Source of the DNA: JBBQZP01 sp038207585
GTDB lineage: Bacteria > Pseudomonadota > Alphaproteobacteria > Rhodobacterales > Rhodobacteraceae
NCBI GenBank assembly: GCA_038207585.1
Contig: JBBQZP010000017.1
Span: 22,281 to 86,280, forward strand
DNA length: 64,000 nt
Direction of reading: 5' to 3'
In this document: piece after piece, positions 28,041 to 36,658 of the stretch
Position numbering within the stretch: position 1 is the first letter of the stretch
Layout of the letters: every line of letters begins with the position of its first letter
Program-made: the position numbers and the translations under genes
Notes under the pieces: model-generated
Databases searched by the model: none
What the model was told of the DNA's origin: nothing
Seen by the model: only the letters and a program-made list of their open reading frames with translations

Positions 28041-28093
28041 TTCTTCTGTTCAAAAATATCCTCGGGGGGTCCGGGGGGCAGACAGCCCTCCGG
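28041..28093 (-). repeat. Intergenic hairpin repeat, GGATATTT family
   Basis: On the minus strand it reads CCGGAGGGCTGTCTGCCCCC then CGGACCCCCCGAGGATATTT then TTGAACAGAAGAA. This is the same hairpin-plus-tail as 1539-1594. It fills the gap between the DMGDH-like gene ending at 28104 and the MttB-like gene starting at 28029. Confidence 0.7.
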
Positions 28094-28103
28094 TCCTGCC
28101 CGC

Positions 28104-30542
28104 TCAACCCTTGATCCGCTCCGATTTCGGATCATACATCGGCACCAGCGATGCCAGTGCCTGATGCCGCCGCCCCGCGATCTCGATCTCGTAGCGTGCC
28201 CCCAGCACATCCGCCTCGCTCTCGCCCGCGCAGGGCACATAGCCCATCCCGATGGAAGCCCCCAACGCATGCCCGTAATTGCCGGATGTCACCGGCCCCA
28301 CGATCCGCCCGTCACGCACAATCGCCTCGTTGTGATAGATCATCGGGGTGGGATCGGTCAGCCGGAACTGCACCATAAGGCGTGACAGGCCGGTGTCCTG
28401 CTTGCGCAAGACCGCGTCGCGGCCAATGAAATCGCCCTTGCCGGGTTTGACGGCAAAGCCTAGCCCCGCCTCCAGCACATGATCCTCATCCGTGATGTCA
28501 TGCCCGAAATGGCGATAGGCTTTTTCAATCCGGCAACTGTCCAGCGTATGCAACCCGCACAGCACCAGCCCCTTGTCCGCCGCCTCAAGCGCCTCGAACA
28601 CATGCGCCGTCTGGTCGGTTGGCACATAAATCTCCCACCCCAATTCGCCCACATAAGTCACCCGGTGCGCGCGGGCCAGACCCATGCCAATCTCGATTTC
28701 GCGCATGGTGCCAAAGGGATGTGCGGCGTTGCTAAAGTCGTTAGGGCTGACGGCAGACAGCAGATCGCGGCTTTTGGGGCCCATCACGCACAAAACCGAC
28801 TCGGCCGAGGTCACATCGGTGATCACCGCAAAGGCCTCGCCCAGATGGCGACGCAACCATGCAAGGTCACGCTGCAACGTCGCCCCCGGCACGACCAGCA
28901 GATACGCCGTCTCTGACAGCCGTGTCGCCGTCAGATCGCACTCGATCCCGCCACGCGCGTTCAGCATCTGGGTGTAGACAACCCTGCCCGCCGCCACATC
29001 CATCTGGTTGGCACAGACCCGGTTCAGGAAGGCCATCGCGTCCCGCCCCTCGACCCGGATTTTCCCGAACGAGGTCATGTCAAAAAGGCCGACGCCCGTG
29101 CGCACCGCCATATGTTCGGCGCGCTGGTTCTCGAACCAGTTCTGCCGCCCCCAGCTGTACTGATATTCCGCCTTCTGCCCCGGCGCAGCAAACCAGTTCG
29201 CCCGCTCCCACCCCGCAACCTCGCCAAACACCCCGCCGCGCGCCTTCAGATGTTCGTGCAAGGGCGACCGTCGCACCCCCCGCGCCGTCGCCATCTGGCG
29301 GTAGGGGAAGTGATCGGCGTAGAGCAGGCCCAAAGTCTCGGACACTCGTTCCTTCAGATAGCGGCGGTTCTTCTGGAACGGCTGCGCGCGGCGGATATCA
29401 ACTTCCCACAGATCAAACGGCGCCTCGCCTTCGGTGATCCAATGCGCCAGCGCCATGCCCGCACCGCCAGACCCCGCGATGCCCACCGAGTTATAACCGG
29501 CGGCAATCCAGTAGCCGCCCAGTTCCGGCGCCTCGCCCAGATAGTAGCGGTCATCAGGGGTAAAGCTTTCCGGCCCGTTGAAAAAGGTATGAATCCCCGC
29601 CGTCTGAAACAGCGGCAGGCGGTTCATCGCGTGTTCCAGGATCGGCTGGAAGTGGTCCCAATCCTCGGGCAGAGTATCAAACTCAAAATCCTCGCGGATG
29701 CCCGTCATGCCCCAGGGCTTGGCCACAGGCTCGAACGCGCCGACCATCATCTTGCCCGCGTCCGATTTGTAATAGGCACATTCATCGGGCACTCGCAGCA
29801 CTGGCAAATGTCCAAGCCCGGCAATGGGTTCGGTCACCAGATAGAAATGCTCGCAAGCGTGCAGCGGCAACGTCACGCCCGATTTAGCCGCCAGATCGCG
29901 CCCCCACATCCCACCGCAGTTGATCACGACGTCGGCGGCGATATGCCCCCGGTCGCCCGCGCTTTCCCAGTCTACCCCGGTCACCCGGTCATTCGCGCGC
30001 GTCACGTCCAGCACCTTGACGCCTTCCAGCACCTTGGCCCCCCGCATCCGCGCGCCTTTGGCCAAAGCCATCGCGATATTGGCGGGGTCGCACTGGCCAT
30101 CCAGCGGCAGATGCACAGCCCCCACCACATCGCCTATTTCCAGATGCGGATACATCGCCTTGGCCTCGGTCGGGCTGATTTCAGCAACCTCGACATCGAA
30201 AATCCGCGCGACTGTGGCTTGCCGCAGCAACTCCTCATGCCGGGCGGCGGTCAGCGCGACCGAGATGGAGCCCACCTGCCGCATGCCCGTGGCAATCCCC
30301 GTCTCGGCCTCCAGCTTGACATAGAGATCGGCGGAATACTTCGCCAACCGCGTCATGTTGGCCGACCCGCGCAATTGCCCGATCAGCCCCGCCGCGTGCC
30401 ATGTGGTGCCCGAGGTCAGGCGGCGACGCTCCAGCAGCACGATGTCGGTCCATCCGGCCTTGGCCAGATGATAGGCGACCGAACAGCCCGAGACCCCGCC
30501 CCCGATGATCACCGCCCGTGCTGTCTTTGGAACATCGACCAT
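28104..30542 (-). CDS. DMGDH/sarcosine dehydrogenase-like FAD + GcvT protein (copy 1)
   Basis: An 812-residue fusion of an N-terminal FAD oxidoreductase (VIIGGGVSGCSVAYHLAKAGW at 11-31), a linker domain and a C-terminal GcvT aminomethyltransferase-like domain (GLFDMTSFGKIRVEGRDAM; GELGWEIYVP; LDSCRIEKAYRHFGHDIT). His49 in TTWHAAG matches the covalent FAD attachment site of dimethylglycine dehydrogenase. Such enzymes oxidise an N-methyl group and pass it to tetrahydrofolate. The ATG at 30542 has GAGGGTGACG in front, and is preferred to ATG 30554. It is paralogous to the next gene upstream. Confidence 0.88.
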   Translation of the reverse strand: MVDVPKTARAVIIGGGVSGCSVAYHLAKAGWTDIVLLERRRLTSGTTWHAAGLIGQLRGSANMTRLAKYSADLYVKLEAETGIATGMRQVGSISVALTAARHEELLRQATVARIFDVEVAEISPTEAKAMYPHLEIGDVVGAVHLPLDGQCDPANIAMALAKGARMRGAKVLEGVKVLDVTRANDRVTGVDWESAGDRGHIAADVVINCGGMWGRDLAAKSGVTLPLHACEHFYLVTEPIAGLGHLPVLRVPDECAYYKSDAGKMMVGAFEPVAKPWGMTGIREDFEFDTLPEDWDHFQPILEHAMNRLPLFQTAGIHTFFNGPESFTPDDRYYLGEAPELGGYWIAAGYNSVGIAGSGGAGMALAHWITEGEAPFDLWEVDIRRAQPFQKNRRYLKERVSETLGLLYADHFPYRQMATARGVRRSPLHEHLKARGGVFGEVAGWERANWFAAPGQKAEYQYSWGRQNWFENQRAEHMAVRTGVGLFDMTSFGKIRVEGRDAMAFLNRVCANQMDVAAGRVVYTQMLNARGGIECDLTATRLSETAYLLVVPGATLQRDLAWLRRHLGEAFAVITDVTSAESVLCVMGPKSRDLLSAVSPNDFSNAAHPFGTMREIEIGMGLARAHRVTYVGELGWEIYVPTDQTAHVFEALEAADKGLVLCGLHTLDSCRIEKAYRHFGHDITDEDHVLEAGLGFAVKPGKGDFIGRDAVLRKQDTGLSRLMVQFRLTDPTPMIYHNEAIVRDGRIVGPVTSGNYGHALGASIGMGYVPCAGESEADVLGARYEIEIAGRRHQALASLVPMYDPKSERIKG

Positions 30543-30563
30543 CGTCACCCTCATTTGCTGTCC

Positions 30564-30605
30564 AAATTTCTTGGAAGAAATTTGCAAAATCCTTCGAAGG
30601 ATTTT
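30564..30605. terminator. Double hairpin between the two DMGDH-like genes
   Basis: AAATTTCTT-GG-AAGAAATTT (30564-30583) and the perfect palindrome AAAATCCTTCGAAGGATTTT (30586-30605) occupy the 65-base gap between the two paralogues. The structure resembles the bidirectional pair at 23930-23972. Here it lies inside an apparent operon, so it may reduce rather than stop readthrough. Confidence 0.55.
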
Positions 30606-30607
30606 GG

Positions 30608-33046
30608 TTACGCCCGCAACCGCTCGTTCTTTGCATCCCACAGGGGCGCATCTGGCATCACCTCGGCCGGATAGCGCTGCCCGAAAATCTCCACCTCGAC
30701 GGTGGCCCCCACCGGCACATCGGCGCGCAGCATGCCCAGCGCGATACACGCCTCGACCCGGTGCCCGAAGTATCCACTGGTGGTTTCGCCAACCACTGCA
30801 CCGCCGTGCCAGATGGTCGACATATAGGGCGGATCACAATCGCCCGCAGTCAACTTCAGCGTGACAAAACGCTTGGAAACCCCGGCCTGTTTTTCCGCCG
30901 CAAGCGCTGCCTTGCCCATGAAATCGGGTTTGGACCAATCCACAAATCTCTCAAGACCGCCCTGCAAAATGCTGTAATCGGTCGACAAATCGCCTTTCCA
31001 CGCGCGGTATCCCTTCTCGATCCGCAAGGAGTTCAGCGCGAACATTCCAAACGGCCGCAACCCGTGCGCGCGGCCCGCCCGCATCACAACATCCCAGACG
31101 GCTGCGGTATCCTCGGTGCGGCTGTGCACCTCCCACCCCAATTCGCCCGCGAAGGACACGCGAAAGAGCACAACCTCTGCCCCGCCGATCCGTGTCGTCT
31201 GATGCGTCAGCCACGGGCGCGCAAGGTCGGCGGTGCAACATTCGGCAAGGATGGCGCGACTGGCAGGCCCGGTCACGATCTGCGTGGCCCAAGCGTCGGT
31301 TTCATCCACCAGCGCGATGCTCTCGGGCAGGGTCCGCAACAGCCATTCGCGGTCATGCACCTGCGCGGTGGCCGCCGTGATCAACCAAATCTCGTCTTCG
31401 CCCAGACGTGCCACCGACATTTCGGTGACGATCCGCCCCATGGCATCGGCAAAATAGGCCAGCCCCAGCCGCCCCACCGCAGGCACGCGGCCGGTGATCT
31501 GCCCCAAAAGCCATTCCACAACCCCCGCCCCGGTCAGCCGAAAGCGCGAAAATCCGGGCAGGTCCAGAATGCCCGCCGCGTCGCGCACCGCCAGACATTC
31601 CTCGCGCACAGCATCGAACCACGGGCCTTTGCGGGCCCATGTCTGCTGCGCCGCCTCGGATATGTCATCGCCGGGGCGTGCATACCAAAGCGCGCGCTCC
31701 CAGCCGTTATAGGCCCCGAACTGCGCGCCAAAAGCAGCCGTTTTCGCATGAACGGGCGACAACTTCCGCCCCCGGCCCGCAGGCCAGGCGTGGTGCGGGA
31801 AGTGCATGCCGTATTCGTGGCCATACACCTCCATCCCCTTGGCGATACAGTATTTCTCATCTTCAAACCCGGTAAAGCGGCGCGGATCGCACGACCACAT
31901 GTCCCATTCGGTCGACCCTTGCGTCACCCATTCGGCCAGCACCTTGCCCGCCCCCCCGGCCTGACAGATGCCGAAGGTGAACACACAAGCCTCGAACGCG
32001 TTGGCCACGCCGGGCATCGGGCCGATCAGCGGGTTGCCGTCCGGCGTATAGGGGATCGGCCCGTTGATCACCTTGGTCAGCGCGGCTTTCTCCAGCAGCG
32101 GCACGCGGGCCATGGCATCGGTGATATACCATTCCAGCCGCTCCAGATCGTCGGGAAAAAGCTGAAAGCTGAAATCCTCGGGGAACGGATCGTCCTTCGA
32201 TATCCAGTGCGCGCGGCCCTTGCGTTCATAGGGGCCAAGGTTGAAGCCGTTCTTTTCCTGCCGCAGGTAATAGCTGGAATCCACATCGCGCAAAAGCGGC
32301 AACTTGTGGCCGACCTGCTCCGACCACGCGGCCACCTCGGGGACGGTGTCAAACAGCATGTACTGGTGGCTCATCACCATCATCGGCACGTCGCGGCCAA
32401 ACATCCGGCCGACCTCGCGCGCATAGTAACCGCCCGCGTTGACCACGAATTCGCAGCGGATATCGCCCTTGGGGGTGGTGATGACCCATTCATCCCCCTC
32501 ACGCCGCGCGCCGGTGGCGGGGCAGAACCGTTCAATCCGCGCACCCATTTGACGCGCGCCCTTGGCCAGGGCCTGCGTCAGCTGCGCAGGGTCGATATCG
32601 CCATCGTTGGGGTCATACAAAGCGCCCGTCAGATCATGCGTTTCCAGAAACGGATAGCGGCTGCGGATCTCGTCCGGGGCCAGAATATCAAGGTCCATCC
32701 CCTGATACCGCCCCATGCCCACCACGCGCTGAAATTCCTGCAGCCGCTCTTTGGAATGTCCCAGCCGCACTGACCCCGTGACATGATAATTCATCGGGTA
32801 ATCCACCTCGGCGCCAAGGCCACGGTACAACTGCGCCGAATAGCGCTGCATGTTCATGATCGACCAGCTTGACGAAAACGTCGGCACATTCCCCGCAGCG
32901 TGCCAGGTGCTGCCGGCCGTCAGTTCGTTCTTTTCAAGCAGCACGCAGTCGGTCCAGCCCGCCTTGGCCAGATGATAAAGGCACGATGCCCCGACCGCCC
33001 CGCCCCCGATGATGACAACCCGCGCGCTTGTTGGAAATCCGGCCAT
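30608..33046 (-). CDS. DMGDH/sarcosine dehydrogenase-like FAD + GcvT protein (copy 2)
   Basis: This protein has 812 residues and the same domain order as copy 1. The FAD-binding VIIGGGAVGASCLYHLAKAGW is at residues 11-31, and His49 in STWHAAG is the likely covalent FAD site. The C-terminal GcvT domain includes GILDLPGFSRFRLTG, GELGWEVHSR and LNSLRIEKGYRAWKGDLST. It is the first gene of the catabolic operon and is divergent from the LysR regulator at 33146. The two copies differ enough to suggest different N-methyl substrates, such as dimethylglycine and sarcosine steps. Confidence 0.88.
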   Translation of the reverse strand: MAGFPTSARVVIIGGGAVGASCLYHLAKAGWTDCVLLEKNELTAGSTWHAAGNVPTFSSSWSIMNMQRYSAQLYRGLGAEVDYPMNYHVTGSVRLGHSKERLQEFQRVVGMGRYQGMDLDILAPDEIRSRYPFLETHDLTGALYDPNDGDIDPAQLTQALAKGARQMGARIERFCPATGARREGDEWVITTPKGDIRCEFVVNAGGYYAREVGRMFGRDVPMMVMSHQYMLFDTVPEVAAWSEQVGHKLPLLRDVDSSYYLRQEKNGFNLGPYERKGRAHWISKDDPFPEDFSFQLFPDDLERLEWYITDAMARVPLLEKAALTKVINGPIPYTPDGNPLIGPMPGVANAFEACVFTFGICQAGGAGKVLAEWVTQGSTEWDMWSCDPRRFTGFEDEKYCIAKGMEVYGHEYGMHFPHHAWPAGRGRKLSPVHAKTAAFGAQFGAYNGWERALWYARPGDDISEAAQQTWARKGPWFDAVREECLAVRDAAGILDLPGFSRFRLTGAGVVEWLLGQITGRVPAVGRLGLAYFADAMGRIVTEMSVARLGEDEIWLITAATAQVHDREWLLRTLPESIALVDETDAWATQIVTGPASRAILAECCTADLARPWLTHQTTRIGGAEVVLFRVSFAGELGWEVHSRTEDTAAVWDVVMRAGRAHGLRPFGMFALNSLRIEKGYRAWKGDLSTDYSILQGGLERFVDWSKPDFMGKAALAAEKQAGVSKRFVTLKLTAGDCDPPYMSTIWHGGAVVGETTSGYFGHRVEACIALGMLRADVPVGATVEVEIFGQRYPAEVMPDAPLWDAKNERLRA

Positions 33047-33116
33047 GCTCGCCCCCCGTTTCGCGCCACTATCCGGCCAAATCCATTCTCTTTCAATTCG
33101 CGCGACGAGGGGCTAT

Positions 33117-33135
33117 TGATCGGAAATTCCGATCA
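33117..33135. promoter_or_regulatory. 19-bp palindromic operator candidate for the LysR regulator
   Basis: TGATCGGAAATTCCGATCA is a perfect palindrome around one central base and contains a T-N11-A core expected of LysR-type sites. It ends 10 bases before the lysR start and lies 71 bases upstream of the divergent DMGDH-like gene. This suits autoregulation and control of the operon. Confidence 0.6.
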
Positions 33136-33145
33136 GGGTGCCGCC

Positions 33146-33997
33146 ATGCAGACCGACCTTCTGGATACCTTCCTCGACCTTGTCGAAACCCGCAGTTTCA
33201 ACCGCACGGCAGACCGCATGGGGCTAACGCAAAGCACCGTCTCTGGCCGCATCGCCAGCCTCGAGGCCGATCTGGGCGCGCGCCTTTTCACCCGGTCGCG
33301 CGCCGGCACCGACCTTACCCCCGAGGGCGTGCGTTTTGAGTCCTACGCACGCACGCTGCGGCAAGGCTGGAACGAGGCCGCGCGGCGAATCAAGGTGCCG
33401 GGGCGTGCCGCCGACTTCCTGAAACTCGGCATCCAGAATGACCTGTCCGCGCTGCACCTTGGCGAATGGGTTGCGGAATTCCGCCGCGCCCTGCCCGATA
33501 CAGCACTTTACATCGAGCCCGACTATTCCAACCAGATGTGCGCCGACCTGCTGACCGGCGCGCAAGATTTCGCGGTGATGTTCTCGCCCAAGCCCCACCC
33601 CGACCTGCATTTCACATCCGTTGGCGAGGTCAGCTACCGGATGATTTCCTCCACCACCGACCAGCGCGAAGGGATTGACCCCGCATCTTATGTCTTCGCC
33701 CATTTCTCACCCGCGTTCGAGGCGATGCACCGCCAGCTTCTGCCCGAACTGGCACAGGCCGCGGTGTCGGTCGGCCAAAGTGCCAGCGTTGCCTCGCTCC
33801 TGCAGGCCATGGGCGGAGCGGGCTATGTGCTCGACCACACCGCAGAGGGCATGATCGCCACCGGCCCCTTCCGCGCGGTCGTCGATGCCCCAACCCTGCG
33901 CCAGCCGGTCTATGCCGCAACCCATCTGCGCCACCGCATCAACCCGCTGCACCGCCGCCTGATGCGCATCATCCAGCGCCGCCTGCCACAACCCTGA
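33146..33997 (+). CDS. LysR-family transcriptional regulator
   Basis: A 283-residue LysR-type regulator. The N-terminal winged HTH (LLDTFLDLVETRSFNRTADRMGLTQSTVSGRIASLEADLGARLFTRS) is intact and a substrate-binding domain follows. The domain is somewhat short and its effector is unknown. Its position, divergent from the DMGDH/MttB operon with a palindrome between, makes it the likely regulator of that operon. The ATG at 33146 is fixed by the HTH. Confidence 0.9.
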   Translation: MQTDLLDTFLDLVETRSFNRTADRMGLTQSTVSGRIASLEADLGARLFTRSRAGTDLTPEGVRFESYARTLRQGWNEAARRIKVPGRAADFLKLGIQNDLSALHLGEWVAEFRRALPDTALYIEPDYSNQMCADLLTGAQDFAVMFSPKPHPDLHFTSVGEVSYRMISSTTDQREGIDPASYVFAHFSPAFEAMHRQLLPELAQAAVSVGQSASVASLLQAMGGAGYVLDHTAEGMIATGPFRAVVDAPTLRQPVYAATHLRHRINPLHRRLMRIIQRRLPQP

Positions 33998-34018
33998 CGC
34001 CCCCCGAACCGCGCTCAC

Positions 34019-34103
34019 GACTTCATTTTTGCAAAAATACTCAAACCCGGCGGCCGCACGCGGCACTGGCTGAGGATTTGAGTATTTAGACAAAAATGAA
34101 GTC
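34019..34103 (+). repeat. Paired inverted dispersed repeat
   Basis: The left arm GACTTCATTTTTGCAAAAAT-ACTCAA and the right arm TTGAGTATTTAGACAAAAAT-GAAGTC are inverted copies separated by about 33 bases. This is the same two-armed element as 12070-12156. It lies between the convergent lysR gene and PHP gene; the rest of the 209-base gap shows only a GC-rich inverted repeat near 34135-34170. Confidence 0.75.
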
Positions 34104-34206
34104 CAAAGCGAAGTGCAGGGAAGCGAAGGCGACGCCGGCCGAGTGGGGCTCGATGCCCCCGAGGCCGGCTCTCTGTTTCAGGCGAACCGCGCCGGCACCG
34201 GGGAGG

Positions 34207-35130
34207 TCAGATGAAGATCGGGTTGGACCAGGCACGCCGGCCTGCGCCGTCCACCACTGTCACCCGCAGCCAGGGCGAGCCATGCAAGCGGTCCAGCGGC
34301 ACGGTCGTGCGGGTCATCGAGCTACCGTGCACGGCCTTTGCTCCGGTGCCGGTGCCCTGCACGATGGCCGCGGCGACGGCAGAGCTTTCGATCACCACCG
34401 CGTTGCCTTCAATGCGTACATCCCGCAGTTCCGGGCCCTGGCTCGAATAGAAATGCCCGGCCTTCAGCGCCGCAAGCAGGGCTTCGGGTGTGTTTTCGGC
34501 AGCCTTGACCATGACCCATCCGCCGAAATGGTCGGGTTCGGAAAAATGCGCATCATCGGTGGCGATCATCGTCAGGGAACGGCCTTCGCTCAGCAACAGA
34601 TCGGCAATCGCCGATCCATCGGGGCGGTCGCAGCCCACCGCGCAACCGTGGTTGTAGATCTCGACCGCATGTGCGGCGTTGATCGTGCGCGCATCGGCCA
34701 GCGTCAGGCCCGACCATTGCGGATGGGCGATGGCGACGAAGGCCCCGGCGGCAACACAGCGCGCGGCGATCTGGGGGCCCGTCTCCATCCCTTCCACCAC
34801 GCTGAAATGCGGCGCGTTGCCGGGGGCGAAATCGGCAGGCAGGCCCACCGCCAGAATATGCCACAACTCGCCGTTCGCCATTGGCCCGGAATGGACCTCG
34901 GCGCCCAGAATGGTGGTGAAGCCCTCGGCCCGGAACGGCACCGTATCGACGATGGGATAATCGTAAAGACCAATGAAATGATCGGTCAGCGCCAGAAAAT
35001 CATAGCCTTCGGCGCGGTAGCGGCGGCAGACCTCGGCAGGTTCCAGCACGCCGTCGGACCGCGTCGAATGGGTGTGCAGGTTGCCGCGCCAGAAGCGGCC
35101 GGGGGCGGTGAAGGCGGGAAGCTGAGTCAT
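34207..35130 (-). CDS. PHP-domain (CehA/McbA-like) metal-dependent phosphoesterase family protein
   Basis: A 307-residue protein with a PHP fold. NLHTHSTRSDG near the start gives the first metal-binding His residues, TDHFIG the next, EVH and AHPQW further ligands, and TDDAH the last. CehA/McbA-like PHP proteins hydrolyse phosphoesters or related bonds; the substrate here is unknown. A C-terminal beta-rich extension of about 80 residues follows. It lies 60 bases downstream of corA on the same strand. Confidence 0.8.
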   Translation of the reverse strand: MTQLPAFTAPGRFWRGNLHTHSTRSDGVLEPAEVCRRYRAEGYDFLALTDHFIGLYDYPIVDTVPFRAEGFTTILGAEVHSGPMANGELWHILAVGLPADFAPGNAPHFSVVEGMETGPQIAARCVAAGAFVAIAHPQWSGLTLADARTINAAHAVEIYNHGCAVGCDRPDGSAIADLLLSEGRSLTMIATDDAHFSEPDHFGGWVMVKAAENTPEALLAALKAGHFYSSQGPELRDVRIEGNAVVIESSAVAAAIVQGTGTGAKAVHGSSMTRTTVPLDRLHGSPWLRVTVVDGAGRRAWSNPIFI

Positions 35131-35190
35131 GTCATCCTCGGGGTTGGGCGGTGTGAAACGAGCAGGTCAGCATGACCAAGACGCAACAGG

Positions 35191-36147
35191 TCATAGCCAT
35201 TTTTTCCATTTGAAGAACAGATAGGTGCCCACCGCCGAGGCCAGCATCAGCCCCAGCGCGGCAGGGTATCCCCAAGGCTGATTGACCTCGGGCATGTTGC
35301 GGAAATTCATCCCGTACACACTGGCAATCAGGGTCGGCGGCAGGAACAGCACCGCCACCACCGACACGATCCGCACGGTAGAGTTCTGCGCCAGATTGAT
35401 CATCCCAAGAGTCGCATCCGTTGCCAGCGCCACCCGGTTCGAGATGAAATCAGCATGCACCTCGAGCGCCTGAATATCGCGGGTCAACGCCTTGGCCGCC
35501 GCGCGCGCAGGGTCCGATCCGCCACGCCCTGCAATGCCCTGCGCGTAAAACCCGATCGCGCGTTCCAGCGTCAGAAGCGCCAGCCGCACCCGGCCCAGAA
35601 GATCACCTTCACGCCCGACGCGGCGCAGGGCCGCACTCAGCGCCGCGCCGTCCTGCGTGGTTTCGGCAAAAACGCCCTGCGATACCGCGTCAAGATTGCG
35701 CCCCGAGCCTTCCAGCAAGTCCGCCAGCCGCCCGATGATTTCTTCCGCAAGCCCCAGAAATACCGCCTCGCCCGAGGTGCAGGCCAGCACCGCCTTGTCG
35801 GCACGTTCGGGAAACGTCTCGAACGGGCGCGGCACATGGTGGCGCACGGTGACAAGGCGCTGCGGCGTCAGGATGAAGGTCACCGGCCCGGTCATCGGCG
35901 CCATGGTTTCCGACAGGCCGGGCAGAACGACCGTCATGTAATCGGTGCCGTCTGCACGGTAAAGGCGGTTGGAGATCTCGATCTCCTCCATATCCGCAAG
36001 GCTTGGCACCGCCACGCCAATCGCGTCCAGCCGTTCGATCTGCTCTGGCAAGGGACGGTAAAGGTCAACCCAGACGGCCGAGGCAATATCCGCCTCGGGC
36101 GGCAGGCGGATCAGTTTTCCGTGGGATTGGGTGTAAGCGAAAAGCAT
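35191..36147 (-). CDS. corA: CorA-family magnesium/cobalt transporter
   Basis: A 318-residue CorA-type divalent-cation channel. It has a soluble N-terminal funnel domain with long helices and two C-terminal transmembrane segments. The family signature YGMNF lies at the end of TM1 (VAVLFLPPTLIASVYGMNF), and a basic FFKWKKWL tail ends the protein. It forms a homopentamer in the inner membrane. The start at 36147 has only a weak ribosome binding site. Confidence 0.93.
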   Translation of the reverse strand: MLFAYTQSHGKLIRLPPEADIASAVWVDLYRPLPEQIERLDAIGVAVPSLADMEEIEISNRLYRADGTDYMTVVLPGLSETMAPMTGPVTFILTPQRLVTVRHHVPRPFETFPERADKAVLACTSGEAVFLGLAEEIIGRLADLLEGSGRNLDAVSQGVFAETTQDGAALSAALRRVGREGDLLGRVRLALLTLERAIGFYAQGIAGRGGSDPARAAAKALTRDIQALEVHADFISNRVALATDATLGMINLAQNSTVRIVSVVAVLFLPPTLIASVYGMNFRNMPEVNQPWGYPAALGLMLASAVGTYLFFKWKKWL

Positions 36148-36354
36148 CGGAGGGCCTGCGACGGAACGGTGACCCTTTGCCTAGCGCCGATAAACGGTGG
36201 GGCCAAGCCCTGTTGGGGGAGTGTCCGCCATTCGTAAAGTCTGCAATGCGGACTTTTCTGACCTTCGTTGCAAGTGCGCCAATGTCCGCTCTGGCGCACC
36301 GTCCAACAAACGGTCGTTTTTGGGAGGCTGTGAAAAGTAATCCCGCTCAGCTGC

Positions 36355-36432
36355 TTAACGCCAAACACGCCAAGCGATATAACCGACAATAGCGATGGCG
36401 ATTGCGAAGATTACCAATGTTTCTGGCGTCAT
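36355..36432 (-). CDS. 25-residue single-pass membrane peptide
   Basis: A small open frame of 25 codons plus TAA. It reads MTPETLVIFAIAIAIV... and ends ...AWRVWR: a short acidic/polar start, a continuous hydrophobic helix of about 17 residues and a basic, Trp-rich tail. The ribosome binding site AAAGGAGAAAAGTA-ATG is ideal. It sits alone in an otherwise gene-free gap (36148-36658) between corA and the Gfo/Idh gene. Function unknown; possibilities are a small regulator of a membrane transporter (corA is next) or a toxin-like peptide. No homologue can be named. Confidence 0.6.
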   Translation of the reverse strand: MTPETLVIFAIAIAIVGYIAWRVWR

Positions 36433-36658
36433 TACTTTTCTCCTTTCAGACTAACCTATGATCAATGCAGGCTGAAACAAGATCATGCGCAGACCTTCCA
36501 AAAACCCTTCTTTTTGGCACAGGGCCAAACCAGCCCGATTGACGCTGCGAAAAACCCCGTTCAAAACCCAACTGTTTGTTGAAGGTTTTTGGCCATCCTT
36601 CGTTAGCGGACGTACGTAAATGACGCAGCATCGGTCTGAATAGGCTCAAAAGCAGACG
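36433..36658. other. Gap upstream of the small membrane peptide
   Basis: 226 bases with no gene that I can support. The stretch presumably holds the promoter of the small peptide. A 67-codon frame on the minus strand has no ribosome binding site and no recognisable features. Confidence 0.4.

Noticed and set aside
30518..32773. A 751-codon open frame on the plus strand
   Set aside because: It is antisense to both DMGDH-like genes, has no domain and no ribosome binding site; high GC content keeps opposite frames open.
36446..36649. A 67-codon frame on the minus strand
   Set aside because: No ribosome binding site and random-looking composition; it lies in the leader of the 25-residue peptide.
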